Shown: positions 32,420 through 44,341 of the stretch, in pieces
Layout of the letters: each line of letters opens with the position of its first letter
How positions within the stretch are numbered: position 1 is the first letter of the stretch
Assembly (NCBI RefSeq): GCF_018294505.1
Contig: NC_057795.1
Coordinates: forward strand, 232,108,643-232,172,642
Source of the DNA: Triticum aestivum
Taxonomy: Eukaryota > Streptophyta > Magnoliopsida > Poales > Poaceae
Reading direction: 5' to 3'
Length of the DNA: 64,000 nucleotides
The notes under the pieces: generated by a model
What the model saw: the letters and a program-made list of their open reading frames with translations, nothing else
Told to the model about the DNA's origin: nothing
The model's database searches: none
Position numbers and translations under genes: made by a program

Positions 32420-34100
32420 ATGGCTCCTCCGATCATCAACAACGATGCGGTACAGGGTGAGACTTTTCTCCTCGGATAGATCTTCATATTCGACGGCTTT
32501 GCACTGCGGGCCAATTCGCTTGGCCATCTGGAGCAGATTGAATGCTACGCCCCTGGCCATCAGGTCAGATTTGGAAGTTTGAACTACATGGCTGACGTCC
32601 GCGGAGACTTGATCTTCGACGGGTTCGAGCCACAGCCAAGCGCGCTGCACTGTCACGAAGGGCATGATCTAGCTCTGCCGCCGGACAGTGCCGTGGAGGC
32701 CGCACCGGTGTCCGCTCCGACTCTTAGCTCGGAGCCGACTATGCCGATCGAGGATGGGTGGCTGGACAGCGCCTCGGGGGCTGCAATCTCTATGGCGATC
32801 GAGTCGAATAGCAACCCTGTCCTTTGCGAAGCTTGTGACTCCAAGGTGCCGGAATCCTCTCAAGACTCCGAACCTTCCGCGCCCCTACCAATCGAATCCG
32901 ATTGGGCGCCGATCATGGAGTTCACTGACGCGGACATCTTTCAGCACTCACCCTTTGGCGACATCCTGAATTCACTAAAGTCTCTCTCCTTATCAGCTGA
33001 GCCCTGGCCGGACTATGGTCAGGAAGGTTGGGATGCGGACGACGAAGAAATTCAAAGCCCACCCACCACCCACTTCGTAGCCACTGTCGATGATTTAACC
33101 GACATGCTCGACTTCGACTCCGAAGACATTGACGGTATGGACGACGATGCAGGAGACGACCAAGAACCAGCACCTACAGGGCACTGGAAAGCCACCTCGT
33201 CATACGACATTTACATGGTGGACATCCCAAAATATGGGAATGGCGATGGAACAATGGAGGATGACCCCTCCAAGAAACAGCCAAAGCGCCAGCGTCAGCG
33301 GCGCCGCTCTAAATCCCGCTACAATAAAAACGGCGATTCCGGCACCGGAGACAATAACACACCGGACAGTTTCGAAGACAATCCCCTCCAGCAAGATTCA
33401 GTGCAGGAGGATGGAGAGGCCAGCCCTCATGAGAGAGCGGCTGGCAGAGAGGTAGAGGACGATAATTACATGCCTCCCTCCGAAGACGAGGCAAGCCTCG
33501 ACGACGACGAATTTGTCGTGCCTGAGGATCCCATCGAACAAGAGAGTTTCAAATGCAGGCTTATGGCCACGGCAAGCAGCCTCAAGAAAAAGCTACAACA
33601 GCTTAGAGCTGACCAAGACTTGCTAGCCGACAGATGGACCGAAGTCCTTGCGGCCGAAGAGTATGAGCTTGAACGCCCCTCCAAGAGCTACCCAAAACGC
33701 AGGCTGCTAGCCCGATTAGAGGAGGAAGCACCTAAACCTACATCATCAGCGCATGATACGGCCGACCGGCCACCTCGTGGCCGCGACAGAGAGGCCTTTC
33801 GGCCCTCCACTCAAGCCGCACCCCGACGCTGCTCAAAAAATACCAAGACGCGGGAGAACGCGCCAGACCTGCGGGATATACTGGAGGATAAGGCAAGGCA
33901 AACAAGATCGATCTATGGATCGCGTGGGCGCCCCATGATATGTGATGATAACCGTCACACCGGATATGGCAATTCCGGCCGGGTCGAACACAGTAGACAA
34001 AGCTCATTTGAGCTGCGTCGTGATATAGCCCAATACAGAGGCGCCGCACACCCACTATGCTTCATAGAAGAAGTGATGGATCATCAAATCCCTGAGGGTT
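32420..34100 (+). pseudogene. gag of the Tat-like element, N-terminal part (split by insertion)
   Basis: ATG 32420 (MAPPIINND) opens a frame with a TAG at 32477-32479 and is then open to the insertion at 34100. It is acidic and repetitive, with Asp/Glu clusters (about 33095-33170 and 33470-33530) and a basic QPKRQRQRRRSKSR run near 33275. A helical MATASSLKKKLQQL block follows. Codons continue in frame at 42825 once the 34101-42819 element and one GGGTT copy are removed. The long acidic N-terminal half before the gag core is unusual for gag but typical of this group. Confidence 0.75.
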
Positions 34101-35155
34101 TGATGTAGGGCGGAACCCTAGGTGGACGATCTTTCACGTTTGGAGTGGATCCTACGGGGAATCACGAAGAACACGCGGAAGCACAAAGGGGAAAACACGG
34201 GGAAAACGAGAGAGAATCACGAAACTGACATAGAACCAATCACACGAGTGCTAGATCACCGAACACATAGAGATACATATGATCCACAATCAACAATGGT
34301 AAGGATACAAAGGAACCGTTCTTCTCCGTACGGAGGTCTTGATGATCTTCCCTAGAAAGGGGTCTTGAATCCGCTTGGGGGATCTTCTCCGAAGATGTCC
34401 TGAGCTCCAAGGAGAAGTAACCAAGTGGATGAGCAAGGCTCTCACACAAATATGAGCTAAACCAATGCTAAATCTAGGAGGCGGGGGAGACCTATTTATA
34501 GTCGTAGTGCAAAAGGAGGTCAAAGCAAAGGGATACAAGGGCTCTAGCCCGTAGGTTCGGTCACTCAGGGGTCGGACGTCCGGAAGGCGTCGGACGTCCG
34601 ACTGGGCTCGGGCGTCCGTAGAATCGGCTCGGTCGTAGGCGCGTCGGACGTCCGAAGGGGGTCGGTCTCTGGAGCTTCGTGACGGTCCGGACGTCCGAAA
34701 GTCGTCGGTCGTCCGTAGATTTGGCTCGGGTGCTTGTCGTCCGGTCATCCGGTCCGCCTCGGACGTCCGTAGATTTGGTTTGGATGGCGAAGTACCGGAC
34801 GTCTAGAAGGCTCGGTCGTCCGTGTCCTGGGAGTCATCGGACGTCCGGACTTGGTCGGTCGTCCGACGCCTGTAGCTTCAGCAGCCTTTCTTCTTCTTCT
34901 TCAACACGCTTGGGGTCCTCGTCGTCTTGGCTCTTGCAAGTAGTTCTTCCTTGGCTCACCTCCATGTACCTGATTACACATAGAGTTTCCGAATGAGGTA
35001 GTAGCCATGTCTCGTGAGTAGGAAGAGGGAGTTTGGAGAGGAGCGAGTTCACCTTATCTTCGATAGCCTTAGCTCGGGCTCATGTCATGGGTCCAAGTGG
35101 TGTTGAGGGAGATGTAGATGCGTCCATGGGGTTGAGCGTGGGATGATCCGCATCA
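34101..35155 (-). mobile_element. 3' LTR of the chromovirus-like element
   Basis: It runs on the plus strand from TGATGTAGGG to CCGCATCA. It has six exact CGGACGTCCG palindromes between 34573 and 34847. It is about 30 bp shorter than the 5' LTR, which carries an extra palindrome unit. The polypurine tract lies on the minus strand just right of 35155. Confidence 0.88.
34570..34870. repeat. CGGACGTCCG palindrome cluster in the LTR
   Basis: Exact copies start at 34573, 34591, 34645, 34688, 34760 and 34838, with mutated copies between them. Each holds the ACGT core bound by plant bZIP factors, but binding is not shown. The 5' LTR has five exact copies (42210, 42228, 42308, 42460 and 42502) and several one-mismatch copies. 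Confidence 0.85.
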
Positions 35156-38100
35156 TCTCCCCCCCTGGGGAGAGATCCGACCTCGGATCAAAAACTTCAT
35201 CTCCATGGTAAGGTGCGAGGTCCTTGACGTTGAAGATGTCGCTCACATAGTACTTGTCTCGAGGTAGGTCGATCTTGTAGGCGTTGTCGTTGTAGCGTGC
35301 TAGGACCTTGGAAGGTCCATCGACTCGAGGAAGAAGCTTGGACTTGTGTTTGTTGGGGAAGCGGTCCTTGCGAAGGTGTATCCACACTAGATCACCAATG
35401 TTGAAGACCATGGGTTGCTTGTTGTTGTTGAGCTTGGTTGCTAGTCGTTGTACTTCTCGCTCGATGGTGTGCCTTGTATCTTCATGCATTTTCTTGATGT
35501 AGCTTGCACGAGCACTTGCATCGAGGTTGGTTCGCTCTTGTAGAGGAAGAGGTAGAATGTCCAATGGGGACAATGGGTTGAAGCCGTAGATGACCTCGAA
35601 GGGGGACTTGCCGGTCGTCGAATGTCTTGCACGGTTGTAGGCGTACTCGGCGATGGGTAGACACTCTTCCCACTCCTTGATGTTCCTCTTGATCAACACG
35701 CGAAGTAGAGTGGAGAGTGTACAGTTCGTCACCTCCGTTTGGCCGTCGGTTTGAGGATGGTATGCCGAAGAGAACAATAGCTTGATGCCGAGCTTGGCGC
35801 ATATGGTCTTCCAAAAGTAACTCAAGAACTTGACGTCACGGTCTGAGACAATTGTCTTTGGCACTCCATGAAGTCGCAAGATTTCCCTACAAAATAGATT
35901 GGCAATATGTGAAGCATCGTCTATCTTGTTGCAAGGAATGAAATGTGCCATCTTAGAAAACCGGTCGACAACAACAAATACGGAATCCTTTCCATTTTGA
36001 GTTCTAGGCAAACCAAGTATAAAATCCATGCTAATGTCTTCCCAAGGTTGATAAGGAATAGGAAGAGGCATGTAAAGACCATGAGATTGAGCTTTAGACT
36101 TAGCTTTGCGACATGTTGAGCATCGGGTGGTGAAGCGTGAGACGTCACGGAACATCTTGGGCCAATAATAGTTCTTGGAGAGCGTAGCGAACGTCTTGTC
36201 GCGTCCAAAGTGTCCCATGAGTCCGCCTCCATGAGCCTCTTGCAAAAGGAGCAAACAAAGAGAAGACTCGGGAATGCATATTTTGTTAGCTCTCATAAGA
36301 TATGCATCCTTGAAATAATATTGTTCCCAAGAAGTATGCATCAAACACTTAGCATAAGGAATAGCAAAAGATGGATCATTAGCATACAAGTCTTTGATGT
36401 GCTCAAAACCAATAACATTCAACTCAAGTTTAGTTACAAGCGTACATATGCGTGAAAGCGCATCCGCAACTACATTTTCTTTACCCTTAATGTACTTGAT
36501 CACATATGGGAAAGATTCAATAAATTCACTCCATTTGGCGTGACGCTTGTTCAACATAGTTTGACCTTTTAAGTACTTAAGCGTTTCATGATCGGTATGG
36601 ATGACAAACTCATGAGGTCTAAGGTAATGTTCCCAAACATGTAGGACACACACTAAATCATACAATTCTTTATCATAGATGGGGTAGTTAAGTTGAGCAC
36701 CGGAGAGTTTTTCACTAAAATAAGCAATGGCTCATTTTTTTTGCATCAAAACTCCGCCAATTCCGGTACCACTTGCATCACAATGAACCTCAAAAGTTTT
36801 GTCAAAGTTGGGCAAAGCAAGAATCGGAGCATGAGTAAGCAAAGACTTGAGCTCATCAAAAGCGGTGGATTGCAAAGATCCCCAAACAAAAGGAGTATTC
36901 TTCTTACTCAAAGCATGTAAAGGAGCGGCAATTGTGCTAAAGTTTTTCACAAAGCGGCGATAAAATCCTGCAAGACCAAGAAAACTTCGCACTTGTTGCA
37001 AATTGGTGGGTTGGGGCCAAGTTTTAATTGCCTTAATCTTAGTTGCGTCAACATGGACACCCTTGGAAGAAACAACAAAACCTAAAAAAACCACTTTATC
37101 AACACCAAATGTGCACTTTTTCATGTTAGCATAAAGACTTTCCTTGCAACGAGTTTGCAAAACAGATTTAACATGGTTAATGTGCTCTTTCATGGTTTTG
37201 CTAAACACAAGAATATCATCAAAGTAAGCCACAACAAAGATTCCAATGTAAGGTCTGAGCACATGATGCATAAGACGCACGAAAGTTCTAGGTGCTTCCG
37301 ATAAGCCCATAGGCATCACTAACCACTCATATAAGCCAAATTTGGTTTTGAAAGCAGTTTTCCATTCATCACCTTCTTGAATGCGGATTTGATAATAGCC
37401 ACTTTTAAGATCAATTTTTGAGAAAAAGTTGGCTCCACTAAGTTCATCAAGCATATCATCTAAGCGAGGAATGGGATGCCTATATCGAACGGTAATGGCA
37501 TTTATGGGTCTACAATCGGAACATAAGCGGAAACTTCCATCGGGCTTAGGCACAAGTATAACGGGAACGGCACAAGGGCTTAAGCTTTCACATACATGAC
37601 CATTGTCGATTAGTTGTTGTACTTGCCGTTGAATCTCCTTGGTTTCTTCGGGATTGACATGGTATGGGGCTTTGTTTGGAAGTGGCGCTCCGGGGATGAG
37701 GTCGATTCGATGCTCAATGCCTCGAAGAGGAGGTAGACCCGGAGGTAGCTCATCGGGAAAAACATCTTGAAATTCCTGCAAAAGAGATTGAAACACCAAA
37801 GGTAGCTCGTGAATGGTGTTAGTTTTTGGTTCTCCATCCTTGCACACAAGGACAAAGTGCATCACACTCGATGGGTTCTCACACACTTCTCTCATCTCAC
37901 TTTTGGTGGCAAATAAGATGAGGTTTTTCTCTCCATGCTTGGTGGCTTGCTTGTCGGCTATCACTTGACTAGGAGACATAGGTCGTAGCACATATTCCTT
38001 CCCTTTCATTTTGAAGCTATAGTGAATGGTGCGCCCATTGTGGTTGACACCATGGTCGAATTGCCATGGTCGACCAAGAAGGAGGTGGCAAACGGTCATT

Positions 38101-38340
38101 TGGACCACATCACACTCCAAAGTGTCTTCATAAGCACCAATTTTGAAGGAGACTTGGACCGTATGCTCAACTCGTATAGTGCCAGAGTCACTTAGCCATT
38201 GAACCTTGTAGGAGTGCGGGTGCTTCTTCTTGATTAATTGAATCTTGAGCATAGTTCTTCACTTGCCAAGTTGTGGCAACTACCTCCATCGATGATGACC
38301 TTGACGGACCTTCCATTGATGTCGGCCTTAGTGTGGAAGA
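35085..38340 (-). pseudogene. pol of the chromovirus-like element (protease, RT, RNase H, integrase)
   Basis: Reading leftwards: a protease with IIDGGSCHN (about 38280) in the gag frame, a frameshift near 38255, then 38252-36732 in one frame. Reverse transcriptase has FSKIDLKSGYYQI and YFDD (AYFDDILVFS, about residues 345-354). RNase H begins with HCDASGTGIGG. A single TGA at 36732 interrupts it, and the same frame resumes to 35085. Integrase has its H-H-C-C zinc site ([15 protein letters not shown]) and all three acidic residues ([21 protein letters not shown]). The last 23 codons lie inside the 3' LTR. Very few lesions; it could have been active recently. Confidence 0.88.
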
Positions 38341-38347
38341 TGTGGCA

Positions 38348-40265
38348 TCATTGGTCTTCTTCTTGTTGATGTTGAAGAGTCAAGACTTTGGAGACAACTA
38401 GAGCGGGGCTCGCATCCTCATCACAAAAGACTTGATCATCTTCATCCTCGTTCACGCGCCGGTGCATGGCCACTTGCTCAAGAGCTTCCATCTCCTCTTC
38501 ACTCATGGAGTCATATGTGCCATCGTCGTTGAGGATCATGGTGCGCTTCTTCATGCATTGATAGGACTTGTGGCCTTGGCCGCCACAAGTGAAACACTTG
38601 AAGGAGCTTGTCTTGACGGTCTCATCGGTTGGATTAGATGATGAAGCACGCGGCTTGAAGTTGCTTGTAGTAGGAGGAAGACGACCTGAACTTGTCGAAG
38701 TTTTCTTGTAACTTGACTTGTCGTCATTGCTTGGAGAAGACTTGGTTGATGTAGATGTTGGAGGAGTTGTTGAAGCTTGGATGTTGGAGAAGCCATAGGT
38801 CTTGGATGAGTACTTGACGTACTTGAAGTCATCTTGCACTTGACGTTCCGCCTTGGTTGCTTGATGTACGAGCTCAATAAGGTTGGAGTAGGGTTGGAAG
38901 TCGGCAATCTTCTTGATTGGATGATTGAGTCCATTCAAGAAACGTGCCATTGTTTGCTCATCATGTTCCGTGACATTGGCCCGAATCATGGCAATCTCCA
39001 TTTCCTTGTAGTATTCTTCAACACTCTTCGTTCCTTGCTTGAGGAGTTGTAGCTTCTTGAAGAGATCGCGGTTGTAGTAGGTTGGCACAAAACGTGCTCG
39101 CATGACTTCCTTCATTTGAGTCCAAGTGGTTATAGGTGGTTCACCTCTTGCTTCACGGCGCTCAAGGACTTGTTCCCACCATATGAGCACATAGTCTTGG
39201 AACTCAAGCGATGCCATAGCGATCTTCTTCTCTTCCTCATAGTTGTGCAAGCGGAAAATTTTGTCGACCTTCAATGCCCATGAGAGGCATTCTTCGGGAT
39301 CATTGCTTCCATTGAACTTGGGCATTGTGAACTTGATCTTGCCATAGCGTCGCTCTTCATTGTGTTGTTGGCAATGGTGATGATGACGCCCTTGTCGTGG
39401 AGGATAGTCATCCTCATGTTTCTCTTGGCGCGGATGAAGTCCATGATCAACTTGCTCTTGTTGAAGTTGAGGTTGAGGTGGAGCTTGACGAGCTTGTGGA
39501 GGAGCTTGTGGAGCTTGACGTGCTTGTGGAGGAGCTTGTGGAGCTTGACGTTGCACACTCGGTTGGTAGTTCCTCTCTTGGATTTCTTCTCGAAGAGCTT
39601 CCTCTTGATTGCGCCGTTCGCGATTGCGGTTGGCGATGGCTCGACTTGATTCTTGAAGGACACGTTGCGCCTCAAGAGCTTGCGCTTCTCGTTGTTGTTG
39701 TTGAAGACGTTGAGCCTCGGCGTCTTGTTCCTCTTAGTGTAGACGCGCTCGTTCTGCTTCTTGGCGTCGTAGTCGTTGCCTTTCTTGAGCTTGAGCAAAA
39801 GCGACTTGGTTTGATTGAGGACGAGGAACTTGCTCATCAACTTGCTCTTGTGAATGCTTGTCATGTAGCGGGTTCCGAGATGCATGCCGATCTTGACGCG
39901 CGGCTCGTTGAGAATGGTCGATGACAGTGTACTTGAGCCAGAGAAGGTGTCGTTAGAGTGTCGACTCGAACGGCTCCGTCTTGAGGATGAAGAAGTGGAA
40001 GGATGCCGGTTCCTCATCAAGGCGCGGATCTCGTCCATTCTTGCATCATTTTCTTGCTTGTGAGAGTCGAACTTGTTGTCGAAGTAGTCTCTTATACATT
40101 GCTCGAAGAGTCGCAAGTCGGTGGCGACGTTGTCGATGCGGTCGCTCATAGCTTGTTGCTCTTGGTGTAACGCCCTTTGAGCACCAAAGAGGTGGCTCTT
40201 TGTGACGAATGATGACATGTCGTCGCCGTTCTCGATGAGAGGTCGATTTGTAGAAGAACTTGGCC
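38348..40265 (-). pseudogene. gag of the chromovirus-like element
   Basis: The N terminus (MDRPSSSTNRPLIENGD, near 40270) has a Ser/Arg-rich stretch. A frameshift lies near 39885 and a TAA near 39737. A Gln/Pro minisatellite (QAPPQAR repeats, about 39460-39555) follows. The gag core has PEECLSWALKVDKIF and RARFVPTYYNRDLF. A CCHC knuckle (CFTCGGQGHKSYQC, about 38550-38590) comes near the C terminus. The frame ends at TGA beside 38348, just before the protease. The core is well conserved and assembly could be near normal apart from the two lesions. Confidence 0.85.
39460..39555 (-). repeat. Gag minisatellite (Gln-Ala-Pro repeats)
   Basis: GAGCTTGTGGAGCTTGACG-type units recur on the plus strand with a period of about 36 bp. 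They encode tandem QAPPQAR-like units in gag. Confidence 0.75.
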
Positions 40266-40284
40266 TATCCATCATTCCAAACAA

Positions 40285-41715
40285 AATGTGAGTGGTAGAA
40301 GGAAAAGAATGTGTACCAAATGTACCTTGACCGAAGTTGAAAATGAATCAAGTTCACTCCAATGCGGACAATGAAATAGCCCTTTTAGTACCAATTCTTG
40401 TCGGTTCGCACACCTACATACGTAAAAGCTTTTGGTGGAGCTTGGTTAGGATGGTGGCACAAAATTTGATGCAATAGTAAGTGAGCTTCAATAATGTTGG
40501 AAAAGGTTCACAAATTTTCAAATGCAACAAGTATACCAAGCAAGTATGGGTACACGGAAACACACACGCAAATAGATAAGTGGGATTGTGCAAGCCAAAA
40601 GTGAGCCAAAATGTGGAAACCACGAAAATGCTCTTGTTGCACAATACTAGAGAGACGCTAGCACGATTGCACAATAGGCGGATACGCAAACTTGTGCACA
40701 ACCTACTAGGCAAAAATGCAACTATCTCTATCCCAAGTATGCTATATGTATGGTATTTCGGTGCAATGATCCAAGATGATCCAATATGACAATCTTAATG
40801 TAGTATGATGCTATGGTTCTTGTTCATAAGCTCTTTGCTTATCTTTCCTCTTTGCTTAAAAGCTTGGGTGGCTCTTTCACTTTTGAGCTCTTTTCTCATG
40901 CAAAACTTCATGAACCAAGATAGCAATTGTGTATGCTATGACAACTTTGTGACATACAAGTGGATCCCAAGATATGCACCACTATGGTATGGTATGTATG
41001 CTATGGAGTATGATCCCTAATGTGCACAAGTCACGTTGCCGACAATACTCAATGGCTAGTCTCGATGGGTAAGCTACGCAAAATGAGGGACATGTGGTGT
41101 ATCAATGCAATTGCAAGGTATGACAAAGATGTCATCGAAGTTACCGTCCTTGGCGATGATGAGACCCTTGCGAAGATGAGCCATGGTGGTGATGACGTCA
41201 ACCGTACCTAGATAGCCGACACACAAAAGGATATGGGATCCACAACTCAAAATCTCAAGGACCAAAATATGGCAAAATCGTCATAAGCGGTATCGGGGAA
41301 GATGGTGGTGTATGTGGGTTTGGAAGATGTGGTGGAATGTGGGGTTGTGGTGGTGGTCGAACTGACAATGTTCAGTTTCGTCAGGGTTTTACGGACGTCC
41401 GAGCTTTTCCGGTCGTCTGGAGCCTGGGCGAAAATCGGGCTCGGGGAGAAGAACTGCGAGATTTCCGGGGAAGAAGAAGATGGTGAGGTCGAAATCGAGT
41501 GATATGGTGGATGGAAAAGGGTGGGGAGGGTGGGGAAAGCTAGATCCACATGTAGCAACACAAATCCATGGACCAAATCCACCAAAATCTCAACTCACCA
41601 ACAAATCACAAAAAAAATTGGGGCTATTTTTGGTGGGGAATTTTCGGAATTAGGACGAAAACAACAAAATCAAGCTAGGAAAAGAGGGGTAGGGGCTCCA
41701 AAAACATGATCAACG
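40285..41715 (-). mobile_element. 5' leader of the chromovirus-like element
   Basis: About 1.4 kb between the primer site and gag without a recognisable protein. A single CGGACGTCCG palindrome (41392-41401) of the LTR type occurs here, inside a GC-richer block (41380-41480). Frames on both strands are short and compositionally random. Confidence 0.6.
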
Positions 41716-41732
41716 TGGCTCATGATACCAAG
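41716..41732 (-). promoter_or_regulatory. Primer-binding site, initiator-Met type
   Basis: The minus strand reads TTGGTATCATGAGCC directly after the LTR. This is the initiator tRNA-Met complement TGGTATCAGAGCC with one extra T, the usual site for many plant gypsy and copia elements. Confidence 0.65.
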
Positions 41733-41733
41733 A

Positions 41734-42819
41734 TGATGTAGGGCGGAACCCTAGGTGGACGATCTTTCACGTTTGGAGTGCATCCTACGAGGAATCACGA
41801 AGAACATGCGGAAGCACAAAGGGGAAAACACGGGGAAAACGAGAGAGAATCACGAAACTGACATAGAACCAATCACACGAGTGCTAGATCACCGAACACA
41901 TAGAGATACATATGATCCACAATCAACAATGGTAAGGATACAAAGGAACCGTTCTTCTCCGTACGGAGGTCTTGATGATCTTCCCTAGAAAGGGGTCTTG
42001 AATCCGCTAGGGGGATCTTCTCCGAAGAGGTCCTGAGCTCCGAGGAGAAGTAACCAAGTGGATGAGCAAGGCTCTCACACAAATATGAGCTAAACCAATG
42101 CTAAATCTAATTAGGAGGTGGGAGAGACCTATTTATAGTCGTAGTGCAAAAGGAGGTCAAAGCGAAGGGATACAAGGGCTCCAGCCCGCAGGTTCGGTCA
42201 CTCAGGGGTCGGACGTCCGGAAGGTGTCGGACGTCCGGAGGCTCGGGATGGTCTGGACGTCCGGCTGGGCTCGGGCGTCCGTAGAATCGGCTCGGTCGTA
42301 GGCGTGTCGGACGTCCGAAGGGGGTCGGTCGTCCGGAGGTTCGTGACGGTCCGGACGTCCAGAAGTCATCGGTCGTCCGGTGATTTGGCTCGGGTGCTTG
42401 TCGTGCGGTCGTTCGGTCCGCCTCAGACGTCCGTAGATTTGGTTCGGATGGCGAAGTACCGGACGTCCGGAAGGCTCTGTCGTCTGTGTCCTGGGACACG
42501 TCGGACGTCCGGACTTGGTCGGTCGTCCGACGCCTGTAGCTTCAGCAGCCTTTCTTCTTCTTCTTCAACACGCTTGGGGTCCTCGTCGTCTTGGCTCTTG
42601 CAAGTGGTTGTTCCTTGGCTCACCTCCATGTACTTGATTACACATAGAGTTTCCGAATGAGGTAGTAGCCATGTCTCGTGAGTAGGAAGAGGGAGTTCGG
42701 AGAGGAGCAAGTTTACCTTATCTTCGATAGCCTTAGCTCGGGCTCGTGTCATGGGTCCAAGTGGTGTTGAGGGAGATGTAGATGCGTCCATGGGGATGAG
42801 CGTGGGATGCTCCGCATCA
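41734..42819 (-). mobile_element. 5' LTR of the chromovirus-like element
   Basis: TGATGTAGGG to CCGCATCA on the plus strand, close to 34101-35155. A 30-bp difference is due to an extra CTGGACGTCCGGCTGGG-like unit near 42250. It starts with the expected outer boundary GGGTT. Confidence 0.88.
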
Positions 42820-42824
42820 GGGTT

Positions 42825-43519
42825 TCAAACCCGTAAACATTGAATCATACGATGGCACAACAGATCCTGTGGTTTGGATCGAGGACTATCTCCTCCATAT
42901 CCACATGGCTCGCGGTGATGATCTACACGCCATCAAATACCTCCCACTCAAGCTTAAAGGACCAAATCGGCATTGGCTTAACAACTTGCCAGCAGAGTCA
43001 ATCGGTTGTTGGGAAGACTTGGAAGCCGCATTCTTGGACAACTTCCAGGGCACCTATGTGCGACCACCAGACGCCGATGACCTAAGCCACATAATTCAGC
43101 AGCCAGAGGAATCATCCAGACAATTCTGGACACGGTTCCTAACCAAGAAAAATCAAATCGTCGACTGTCCGGATGCAGAGGCCCTTGCAGCCTTCAAACA
43201 TAACATCCGTGACGAGTGGCTTGCCCAGCACCTAGGACAGGAAAATCCAAAATCCATGGCAGCCCTCACAACACTCATGACCCGCTTCTGCGCGGGAGAG
43301 GATAGCTGGGTAGCTCGTAGTAACAACATGACCAAGAGCCCTGGTAATTCAGATACCAAGGACAGCAACGACAGGTCGTGTCGCAACAAGCACAAGCGCC
43401 TCATTAACGGCGATACTGTTGAGGATATGACAGTCAATGCCGGATTCAGAGGCTCCAAACCCGGTCAGCGGAAAAAGCCATTCAAAAGAAATACTCTGGG
43501 CCCATCCAATTTGGACTGA
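42825..43519 (+). pseudogene. gag of the Tat-like element, core domain
   Basis: This continues 32420-34100 in the same frame after the insertion. It has the retrotransposon gag core: YDGTTDPVVWIEDYLLHIHM, KGPNRHWLNNLPAESIGCW and the YLxFLTKKN-like segment QFWTRFLTKKNQIVDCP. A basic C terminus (RNKHKR, GQRKKPFKR) follows. A TGA at 43517-43519 interrupts the frame, which goes on in the same phase. Confidence 0.8.
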
Positions 43520-44341
43520 ATACTCGATCGCTCGTGCCAGATACACGGCACCCCCGAAAAACTAGCCAACCACACCAATAGGGATTGTTGGGTGTTCAAG
43601 CAGGCAGGCAAGCTAACTGCCGAAACCAATGACAAGGGGCTGCATAGCGATGGCGAGGAGGAGCCCCGGCCGCCGAACAATAGAGAACAGAAGGGCTTTC
43701 CCCCACAAGTGCGGACGGTGAACATGATATATGCAACCCACATACCCAAAAGGGAGCGGAAGCGTGCACTAAGGGACGTATATGCGATGGAGCCAGTCGC
43801 CCCAAAGTTCAATCCATGGTCCTCCTGCCCGATCACTTTTGATTGAAGGGACCACCCCACTAGCATCCGCCATGGCGGATTCGCCGCATTGGTTCTAGAC
43901 CCAATCATTGATGGATTTCACCTCACTAGAGTCCTGATGGACGGTGGCAGCAGCGTGAACATGCTTTATCAGGATACAGTGTGCAAGATGGGCATAGACC
44001 CCTCAAGGATTAAACCCACAAAGACGACCTTCAAAGGCGTCATACTAGGTGTAGAGGCCAACTGTACAGGCTCAGTTACACTTGAAGTGGTCTTCGGATC
44101 ACCGGATAACTTCCGAAGCGAGGAATTAATCTTCGACATAGTCCCGTTCCGCAACGGCTATCATGCACTGCTCAGACAAACCGCATTTGCAAAGTTCAAT
44201 GCGGTGCCGCACTACGCATACCTCAAGCTCAAGATGCCAGGCCCTCGAGGAGTCATTACGGTCAAGGAAACACCGAACGCTCTCTCCGAACGGAGGAGCA
44301 TATGGCGGCCCTCACGGCAGAAGTACAAAGCAGCCTCTTAA
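43520..44341 (+). pseudogene. Zinc-knuckle-like region and protease of the Tat-like element
   Basis: The frame continues from gag. A Cys-His motif (CQIHGTPEKLANHTNRDCWVF) at about 43535-43600 replaces the classical knuckle. A TGA lies at 43844-43846. An aspartic protease follows, with LMDGGSSVNMLYQ (about 43936-43975) and the GYHALLRQTAFAKFNAVPHYAYLKLKMPG block. The frame stops at 44341 with no reverse transcriptase after it, so the pol part is deleted. In intact relatives this block is followed by the RT. Confidence 0.8.

Larger units (their letters stand above)
34101..42819 (-). mobile_element. Chromovirus-like gypsy element on the minus strand, nearly complete
   Basis: LTRs 34101-35155 (3') and 41734-42819 (5') are flanked by the exact duplication GGGTT (34096-34100 and 42820-42824). 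The 8.7 kb element has a Met-type primer site, gag with a CCHC knuckle, protease, reverse transcriptase, RNase H and integrase. I count about five lesions, so it is the best-preserved coding element here. The pol frame runs through the polypurine tract into the 3' LTR. The gag style, primer and pol-LTR overlap recall CRM-type chromoviruses, but I see no clear chromodomain. Lineage should be settled by a reverse transcriptase tree. Confidence 0.88.

Noticed and set aside
34122..34355. Frames within the chromovirus-like LTRs (also at 41755-41988, 34679-34996 and 42304-42660)
   Set aside because: They are shared by both LTRs and composed of the CGGACGTCCG palindrome units; no domain.
39397..39924. 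Plus-strand frame of 175 codons rich in Val, Glu and Leu
   Set aside because: It is the shadow of the Gln/Pro-rich gag and its minisatellite on the minus strand. The gag core on the other strand is unambiguous.
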